The translations under genes and the position numbers were made by a program. Below the pieces are notes generated by a model. That model made no database searches and had not been told where the DNA came from. It saw only the letters and a program-made list of their open reading frames with translations. DNA of 64,000 nt from Petrosia ficiformis. Taxonomy: Eukaryota; Porifera; Demospongiae; Haplosclerida; Petrosiidae. The DNA is taken from contig OX345636.1 in assembly GCA_947044365.1 (NCBI GenBank), forward strand, positions 7,212,001 to 7,276,000, read 5' to 3'. Below, piece after piece: positions 56,729 to 64,000 of this stretch (positions within the stretch are counted from its first letter, which is position 1; each line of letters begins with the position of its first letter).

Positions 56729-57270
56729 ATCAGTACATACAATAATACACATAATATATCATATATCATATATAATATAATTCAAGTATTAGTATATTAT
56801 ATTACTATACTATCAGTACATACAGTAATACACATAATATATCATATATAATATAATTCAAGTGTTAGTATATTATATTACTATACTATCAGTACATACA
56901 GTAATACACATAATATATCATTTATAATATAATTCAAGTGTTAGTATATTATATTACTATACTATCAGTACATACAGTAATACGCATAATATATCATATA
57001 TAATATAATTCAAGTGTTAGTATATTATATTACTATACTATCAGTACATATAGTAATACACATAATATATCATTTATAATATAATTCAAGTGTTAGTATA
57101 TTATATTACTATACTATCAGTACATAATTATAGTAATACACATAATATATCATTTATAATATAATTCAAGTGTTAGTATATTATATTACTATACTATCAG
57201 TACATATAGTAATACACATAATATATCATATATAATAATTATAATTTAAGTTATATTACTATAGTATATA
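56729..57270. repeat. 76 bp tandem repeat, about 7 copies
   Basis: Units start with ATCAGTACATACAGTAATAC at 56812, 56888, 56964, 57040, 57116 and 57196 (exactly 76 bp steps, the last 80), plus a first diverged unit at 56729. Copy A has one unit near 10914. Confidence 0.95.
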
Positions 57271-57385
57271 AACCTTAATTGATAGTATAAGATGACTGGT
57301 ACGTATAATATTTCTCACCTCTGAATACCATAGTAAATTAGTAATCTCAGTTTACACTTGTCAGTATTTCATTTACTATTAATTA

Positions 57386-57728
57386 TTAACCCTTAGAGGG
57401 CTGAGCTTGCTGGTGCTTCTACAGCAGATATCTTGGCCACTATTCACTTTCTGTACCCCAAACTTGGCTCTTTTTTCGACATGGAGTACTAGTTGTAGCA
57501 ACTTGATTACCAGGACTCAAAAGTCCCCAAGCGTTTCGTAGGACTAATTTAAATGCAGTGTTCTCACTCTTTTGACTGCAACTGGGGCATACAAAACAAA
57601 ACAAAACTGCAACATGTTAGCACCAGTTACACACGTGTTACCAGGTTTTAAACCAAGAGAAATGACTTAGCTATTCACCAAATGGATGTGTATTGTTGAT
57701 GATGAATGGATGGGTTTATTGTGTGTTT

Positions 57729-57759
<31 letters not shown>

Positions 57760-57975
57760 GGGTTGTTGGCAAGGAGGCATACTTCACCTTTGAAACCCAT
57801 TAATGGGTTACAGGAGCAAAGGGCAACCGGAAAACTATCAACATTATTAGCCATTTTCATAAGCTTATCCCTAACACCAATTACAAACATCTGGAGTGCT
57901 TCGTAATGCTAGGAACACACTCCCAACTACATAGGGGTCAAATGCCACATACGTATATGGCCATCAGCCATATGT
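57386..57975 (+). mobile_element. P family element, intact left end with TTAA
   Basis: Begins TTAACCCTTAGAGGGCTGAG, then the family blocks CACTTTCTGTACCCCAAACT, CAAAAGTCCCCAAGCG and TTTCGTAGGACTAA. A (GT)n-poly-G insertion interrupts it at 57721-57762. The matching site in copy A near 11125 reads CTGTTAAGAACGC without the element, consistent with a TTAA target. Confidence 0.8.
57743..57762. repeat. Poly-G run, 20 bases, after (GT)n
   Basis: Uninterrupted G tract preceded by GTGTGT repeats inside the P element. Confidence 0.95.
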
Positions 57976-60720
57976 AAGAACACAAAGTAGACTAACTAAT
58001 AACATAACACTTTATATTACAAAAATACAAACTATGAATACTAAACTGATGTGTATACTGTATAATGTAATGGGTAATTTTAAACACTTCAGTTGGTTAC
58101 AGGAGTTTCAATATAATTTTATTATCCTCAATGTTGAATTGTTATTCCTGCTAGGTAATATCTACATGTACTGGTTTCATTTCATCTTGATCTATATTGA
58201 CTAGTACATATATATATATATGTCATGATAAAGCATAGTAACAAAAATAATATTAATACAATATAATTATATATATTATATATTATAGTATACATGTACG
58301 TACAACCTGTGGTATAATATTATCATTCCATGTGTGAAAACAGCAGATGTTACTTACTCATTTCAGAGTAATTAGTATATACATGAATTTGTACTTATAA
58401 TAACAAATAACACATTTGTTGTATTCTGCAGAATAGTCCAGTTGCGTGTACACATGTAAGAACAATGGAATGCAATAATGAATAATTACACATGATGTCA
58501 CGATATGATTACCAGTAGAAATGTATTGCTTACTATTAGCTGAAGTGTTCAAATTTAAAATTGTTGCTGCATGTATACTATACGATATACTCTACATTGT
58601 ATATTAGTGAAAAGTGGGCTAAACTAGAATCTTCAATGAACGTACCAATCTTTGTTTTGAGACAAAACGACGAGTGGTCCAAGAGATACAGCAAGTTTTG
58701 TTAACAATAACTGGTCATAAGTTTTACATACATGTATATATGTGGAAGTACTAGTACAAACAATCCCAATGTGTAATATTGTATTGAAACTGATGTAACC
58801 AGATGAGGGTTAAAATAATGTTAATTTATGACCTGACTAAATAGACTGTTTTAATATGACTACATTATAATCATAATTATAAATCATAAACTAATCTTAA
58901 GTCCCAAACACTATAATATATTACCTGGAAATCATCCAGTTTCATTTAATGATTTTAGACTCCATTGCATGGCAAACAGATTAGTCTATTCTTCATAGAC
59001 TATTACACTTCAACAGAAAGGTTTCATTATATAAACTTCACTGTGAATAAAGTTTAATAAAGTTTATGTTTAGAAAGTCATTAAGGTAGTACTTACACAA
59101 ATCAGAGTGTGGGCAAGGAGTCTAAATGTTGAACTCCATGTTAAGTGTGGTCTAGCTACTCCTTGCGAAATAGACAACACTTACATAGGGCTTAACATGG
59201 ATGTCAGGTTGGATATTCATTGTTTTATGAATACACATACCTGTAAACTAACTGTCTTGAGAAAACGTCTCGAATATTGAAGCTGTTTTAGTGAGCCTTG
59301 TGAGTTTTACATGTATCTTGTAAAGACTCAATCCACAGCTATGTGTAATAATAATAGTATATAACATTGTTGTATTGATATTCTTCTAAATCAAGATCAA
59401 TTATCTCTTCTCTAGATTCTAGACGAGATCAAAACATTTACATCACAAAGTAAAAGATGATAATATTAACCTGATATTTGGTTTCATCTCTTGAACAAGA
59501 CTTCATATTAACTGAACTGTATCTATTGTGTACTCTTCAATCACATCTAATGATACAATTAACACAAACATTATGTAAACATTGTTATGTAATAATACAT
59601 AATAATAATTTAGTGATGGTATGTGCATATAGTATGTACATGTACAGCCAGACCCTCACAGAAAGACAGATGGTCTAGAAACACTGTTATACTGCAGTTG
59701 CTCTTTGGGAATGCAGTAATTATAATTACAGGCTTGGGTGTGGTCACACTAAATTAGTACGTGCAACTTGTCATTGTAAACTCACGTCTTTTGATAGCTA
59801 TAAACTACAATCACATATCTGTCCTATGACTAGTGGAAAGTCAAATAATCCAGGTAAACATGAAACTATTTCCATCAATATTTGCTACTGCAAAAGAACA
59901 GCATAAACATTATAATGCATTACCAGATAAAAAAGAGGTAGATCTATGATCTCCATTAGCAAATCTTTTAATTCCTTGTATTCCTGGTTTCTATCTACAA
60001 TTATGGCAGAAGATATAACATATAACAAAACACTCTCATCATCACACGTACATAATGATATTAATAGATTTAATCATCACTATTTACATTATTGACATGT
60101 AATAATTAACCACTGCAACTATAGCTACAGTGGAACAACTTTATTATATCAATATTACCAGTCCATTACTATACAAGTGAATGGACATGCCACACCAAAC
60201 TAATTATATCATAGATATTACTTTTACTACCTGATATCTTGTGTTTCAATTGAAATATCCAGTTAATAGATTAGTTCATTCAGTTTGCTTCTACTGTTCA
60301 TGTCAGTCATTCTATCATGATATCTGATGACTTATAGTGGACACTACTGTTGTCTTTCTTGCAATCGTTCAAACACTTTTTTGTATTCTCTTTTTAGTGT
60401 CTGCTCAAGATCTCTCGTTTGCTCCCAAATTAGTGTTTCTACTGATACTACTTAGCTTCCCTAAAACTATAGTCTATATCTTGTATCAGCTTACGCTTTT
60501 CATATTCATACTGGTTTGCATAATCTATAGGCGACAGTCTCATTCCCAGACTTGATCACTTGAATGACATGACACACCCGGTACCCAGTCATGTTTGATG
60601 TTTTAGTGCCAATCCCAATCAGAATCAGAGATTCAGATCAGTTTGCATGTGAGCACGTGTTTGAACAAGTTTGCAGTAGTGTTGCTGCTGAAGACAACTG
60701 CCAACTGGACAAGTAGTCAA

Positions 60721-60885
60721 GTACCACAACGTGGTTTATGCGATATTGTATGACCGAGATATGTATATATACTGTTGATCCAAAGTGTATATGAGGGAAA
60801 TTATAAATATAATGGACTGCCTTATTTAAACGAGGTAAGATTTACTGTTCAGTTCATAATGTACATTGTAATGCATCATTTTAGA

Positions 60886-60922
<37 letters not shown>

Positions 60923-61220
60923 ACAGGGTTTCATTTACAAAATTTGTTAAAGGAGGGCAAATGAAACGTGGATTTTGAGTGGGCGCCATACGAGGTTATC
61001 ACAGTGTGCTTATTGGCAAACAAATTTCAAGGTGGGACAAATCTATAGCAAGGGGGATGGGGAATGACATATATATATATTATATATATATATATAACAG
61101 ACTTGTGGTTTGAATTTCCAAAATCATACATCCTAATCAAGTATTAAGGACAAAGTCACAACAATTGAGTAAAATATTTCTTGCCTGTACATTGTACTAG
61201 TGATTAGTTAGTGACAGTCA
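60721..61220. other. Non-coding with (AT)n palindromes
   Basis: TA-repeat tracts at about 60890-60916 and 61068-61096. No gene is seen. Confidence 0.6.
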
Positions 61221-61407
61221 TGAAGAGTAGTGAGCATGTATCATTGCTTTATAGAATGTAGACTGAAGAGTAGTGAGCATGTGTCATTGCTTTATAGAAT
61301 GTATACTGAAGAGTAGTGAGCATGTATCATTGCTTTATAGAACGTATACTGAAGAGTAGTGAGCATGTATCATTGCTTTATAGAATGTATACTGAAGAGT
61401 AGTGAGC
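61221..61407. repeat. 43 bp tandem repeat, 4.3 copies
   Basis: TGAAGAGTAGTGAGCATGTA + TCATTGCTTTATAGAATGTA + TAC starts at 61221, 61264, 61307, 61350 and 61393 in exact 43 bp steps. Confidence 0.95.
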
Positions 61408-61708
61408 AGGTATTGTGACCCTTTTATCACTAGGCTCTTATAGTTACTATTTCTTGACTGTACATTGTACTGGTGATTAGTTAGTGACAGTCATAGGTAT
61501 TGTGACCCTTTTATCACTAGGCTCTTATAGTTACTATTTCTTGACTGTACATTGTATTAGTGATTAGTTAGTGACAGTCATAGGTATTGTGACCCTTTTA
61601 TCACTAGGCTCTTATAGTTACTATTTCTTGACTGTACATTGTACTGGTGATTAGTTAGTGACAGTCATAGGTATTGTGACCCTTTTATCACTAGGCTCTT
61701 ATAGTTAA
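61408..61708. repeat. 87 bp tandem repeat, 3.5 copies
   Basis: AGGTATTGTGACCCTTTTAT starts units at 61408, 61495, 61582 and 61669 in exact 87 bp steps. The end of the unit (TTAGTTAGTGACAGTCAT) also precedes the 43 bp array at 61205-61220, so the 43 bp array was inserted or amplified within this repeat. Confidence 0.95.
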
Positions 61709-61763
61709 GCTTTGTAGTCTCCTATATCTCTAGAATGCCCCATATTATTAAGTTTCTGTCTCT

Positions 61764-61900
61764 ATTACAATGTATGATAATAATGGTAATGTAAAGGATA
61801 GAATGTGCTGACCTTTTATATCTCTTCACAGTATAAAATGTTGACCACATACATACATTGTTTATCATGTTAATAATTTAAAAGTATGTTTAAGTACACG
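61764..61900. repeat. Repeat copy of 63863-64000
   Basis: ATTACAATGTATGATAATAA to AAGTATGTTTAAGTACACGT recurs at the window end with about ten differences, in the same orientation. The copy continues past the window. Confidence 0.9.
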
Positions 61901-61990
61901 TTTGGCATAATTTCTCTCTCCTTGACTTGTGTCATGTCTGCATGTGTTCACATATAATAGCATCAATACTTGAAGCATCGTAATAAAAAT

Positions 61991-62145
61991 ATTTCATTCT
62001 GCTGGTCTGCTCAGTCTCAAACACACACAGCTACAACAGCTATTAATGTAGTTTCCACATGCTGATTTCATTCTGCTGGTCTGCTCAGTCTCAAACACGC
62101 ACAGCTGCAACAGCTATTAATGTAGTTTCCACATGCCGATTTCAT
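61991..62145. repeat. 74 bp tandem duplication
   Basis: ATTTCATTCTGCTGGTCTGC..TTTCCACATGCTG at 61991 and 62065, with the start of a third at 62139. Confidence 0.9.
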
Positions 62146-62435
62146 TTGATTTCATTCAGAATCATCAGTGTGTTGTACCTCTCACACACATTCGTTTTCG
62201 TTTAGCATGCTAGCAATAGGTGTAGAAACAATTAACAAACAAACAAGTAGCCACAATGGCTTATAAAGTATTGAAGAAGCCACTCTGGCTTGACAATCAG
62301 CCAGTATGTACATGTATAGTAATGTATTCATTATAAGTTATTAATTTCAATTCCTGCTATCAATACTGTTTACTGGAAAATGATACTGGTTGGATTTGAG
62401 CATACCTTAAAATAAATTTATTATTACCTACACAG

Positions 62436-63245
62436 CAATATGATGGATGGACATTCAAGTCATTATAACCCAGAGGTTATCAGAGCAGCAGCTAAAGAGA
62501 AAATTATTCTTTTCACTCTTCCACCCAATACCACCCATATTACTCACTCAACCACTTGATAAAGGGGCATTTGGCCCCCTTAAATCATGCTGGAAACGTG
62601 TGTGTCACGAATTTTATACCAAAAACCCTGGACGGGTAGTGTCCCGTTTTGATTTTTCAGCTCTTTTCTCCGAAGCATGGAAACTATCAATGACCCCCCA
62701 AAACATAATATCGGGGTTTCAAGTAACTGGTGTATATCCATTTGATAGAAATCGAGTGCTGGTGCACTTACAAGAAAGTGGTTCAAAATTCCAACCGGAA
62801 AGTCTAATCCAAAGTACAGGCTTAGCCTATATACCTCTCTACAGTCCAGTGTGTAAGCGATCAAGACCTGATACACTCTCTGATGGTGATCTACATGTAC
62901 TACGACAGTCACATTCCAGTGATTTGTTAGCCGGAGATGACCTTGATTTTTACTGTGATCAGTCACTGTTGGAGAGATCATTATCTGAGGGTAACATTAG
63001 CAGAGATTCTACTCCTTTTAAAAGAGCAACATCAATCAGCAGATTTCTTAATACTCCTTGTGTTCCAAATAAGATAACTACGAAAAATACAAAGTCCTGT
63101 GGGAAGGTTTCAACTAGCCTTGAAAACATAAAATTGTTAGAACAAAAGAAGAAAGCTAAAGAAAAAGAGCAACAAGAAAAGGAAGAACGTAAAGCTCAGA
63201 GAGCAGCAAAGGCCAAAGCTAAGATACAAAAGAAAGGTAGTAAAG
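62436..63245 (+). pseudogene. DDE (pogo/Tigger-like) transposase-derived exon, one frameshift
   Basis: A CACAG acceptor at 62431-62435 opens a frame with MMDGHSSHYNPEVIRAAAKE and LFTLPPNTTHIT, the region of the second catalytic aspartate. A 4 bp CTCA duplication near 62545 then shifts the frame. Reading resumes with QPLDKGAFGPLK, HEFYTKNPGRVVSRFDFSAL, MTPQNIISGFQVTGVYPFDR, a serine-rich middle and a very basic end (QKKKAKEKEQQEKEERKAQR). This is the DDE core end and tail of a pogo-like transposase; the N-terminal part lies upstream in other exons or is lost. It ends at a GTAAAA donor. Unless the frameshift is a sequencing error the gene is inactive. Confidence 0.75.
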
Positions 63246-63283
63246 GTAAAATGCTTTTGTACATTTATATTTCTGTTTTTCAG

Positions 63284-63379
63284 TAGGTAAAAATCCCACT
63301 GCTAATGTTCTCCCATCATATGATCAAGGAGATACATTCACCCAGGAAGAGTTGTCTCATCTTACTAGAGGTAGTAAAG
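63284..63379 (+). CDS. Repeat exon r1 of the transposase-derived gene
   Basis: 96 bp, phase 1-1, preceded by a 38 bp intron (63246-63283) ending TTTTTCAG. Encodes VGKNPTANVLPSYDQGDTFT followed by QEELSHLTRGSK. In frame with the basic tail before it. Confidence 0.6.
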
Positions 63380-63431
63380 GTAAAATGCTTTTGTGCATTT
63401 TATATATATTTCATTTAATGCTGTTTTTCAG

Positions 63432-63527
63432 TAGGTAAAAATCCTACTGCTAATGTTCTCCCATCATCTGATCAAGGAGATAAGTTCACTCAGAAAGAGC
63501 TGTCTCGTTTTACTAGAGGTAGTAAAG
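63432..63527 (+). CDS. Repeat exon r2
   Basis: 96 bp, phase 1-1, after a 52 bp intron. Differs from r1 by a few substitutions (SDQGDKFTQKELSRFTRGSK at the end). Confidence 0.6.
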
Positions 63528-63574
63528 GTAAAATGCTTTTGTACGTTTATATTTCATTTAATGCTGTTTTTCAG

Positions 63575-63670
63575 TAGGTAAAAATCCCACTGCTAATGTT
63601 CTCCCATCATCTTATCAGGGAGATAAGTTCATTCAGAAAGAGTTCTCTCATTTTACTAGAGGTAGTAAAG
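63575..63670 (+). CDS. Repeat exon r3
   Basis: 96 bp, phase 1-1, after a 47 bp intron. Ends SYQGDKFIQKEFSHFTRGSK. Confidence 0.6.
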
Positions 63671-63722
63671 GTAAAATGCTTTTGTGCATTTTATATATAT
63701 TTCATTTAATGCTGTTTTTCAG

Positions 63723-63818
63723 TAGGTAAAAATCCCACTGCTAATGTTCTCCCATCATCTGATCAAGGAGATAAATTCACCCAGGAAGAGTTGTCTCATC
63801 TTACTAGAGGTAGTAAAG
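63723..63818 (+). CDS. Repeat exon r4
   Basis: 96 bp, phase 1-1, after a 52 bp intron. Ends SDQGDKFTQEELSHLTRGSK. A GTAAAA donor follows, but the next intron runs into the 63863-64000 repeat and leaves the window. Confidence 0.6.
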
Positions 63819-63862
63819 GTAAAATACTTTTGTGCATTTTATATATATTTCATTTAATGCTA

Positions 63863-64000
63863 TTACAATGTATGATAATAATGGTGATGTAAAGGATAGA
63901 ATGTGCTGACCTTTTATATCTCTTCACCGTATAAAAATGTTGAACACATGCATACATTGTTTATCATGTTAATAATTTAAAATTATGTTTAAGTACACGT
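63863..64000. repeat. Repeat copy of 61764-61900, cut by window end
   Basis: Same orientation as its partner. It suggests that the whole interval between them may be one unit of a larger tandem duplication. Confidence 0.85.

Larger units (their letters stand above)
53395..60720. repeat. Segmental duplication copy B (partner about 2253-14160)
   Basis: Same-orientation counterpart of copy A, lacking the insertions at 3183-3708, 4196-6692 and 7099-8788, and with its own additions: the 76 bp tandem array at 56729-57270 and a P element at 57386-57975. No gene is supported; 58000-60720 holds only AT-rich sequence in which copy A anchors can be followed. Confidence 0.8.

Noticed and set aside
57675..57906. 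Overlapping open frames with proline or glycine runs
   Set aside because: Created by the GT and poly-G tract inside a P element.
60337..60555. Hydrophobic 72-codon open frame
   Set aside because: Starts with GTG, has no recognised family, and sits in duplicated sequence where the other copy keeps no such frame.

Overview
The window looks like AT-rich nuclear DNA of an early-branching animal, most likely a demosponge of the Amphimedon type. This is inferred from the protein families, very short introns (38-52 bp at the right end) and dense small DNA transposons; no species assignment was tested. No rRNA, CRISPR array or bacterial-style operon was seen.

The one convincing host gene is on the minus strand between 50449 and 32122. 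I assembled 13 exons by hand from consensus splice sites with matching phases. The model is open for 1152 codons and encodes two N-terminal CARD-like death-fold domains, an acidic linker, a 238-residue domain I cannot name, a charged coiled-coil stretch and three tandem C-terminal TRAF-type MATH domains. Each MATH domain sits on its own phase 1 exon. The 8.4 kb intron before the second MATH exon has collected a gypsy fragment, a tyrosine-recombinase-like (Crypton-like) fragment, tRNA-like SINEs, a hAT-like element and others. The layout suggests a cytoplasmic innate-immune or cell-death adaptor.

Left part (1-31 kb): a broken Helitron helicase at the edge; the first copy of a large segmental duplication (about 2.25-14.1 kb); a nested transposon stack at 4.2-6.7 kb; a 1.69 kb element carrying a PHD finger with an exact 8 bp target duplication; a broken nuclease-like TE gene at 14.6-15.4 kb; two related 45 bp minisatellites around a broken BED/hAT transposase (21-24 kb); a tRNA-like SINE; several MITEs and foldbacks; a possible 38-residue secreted peptide; and a Tigger/pogo deletion derivative.

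Right part (52-64 kb): minisatellites; the second copy of the duplication (53.4-60.7 kb), which serves as an empty-site reference for several insertions in the first copy; nested tandem repeats at 61.2-61.7 kb; and a DDE (pogo/Tigger-like) transposase-derived gene whose 3' end is a tandem array of near-identical 96 bp exons separated by 47-52 bp introns. Two short dispersed families recur throughout: M1 (subterminal inverted repeats CATCCCTAT..AAAG) and P (TTAACCCTTAGAG ends).
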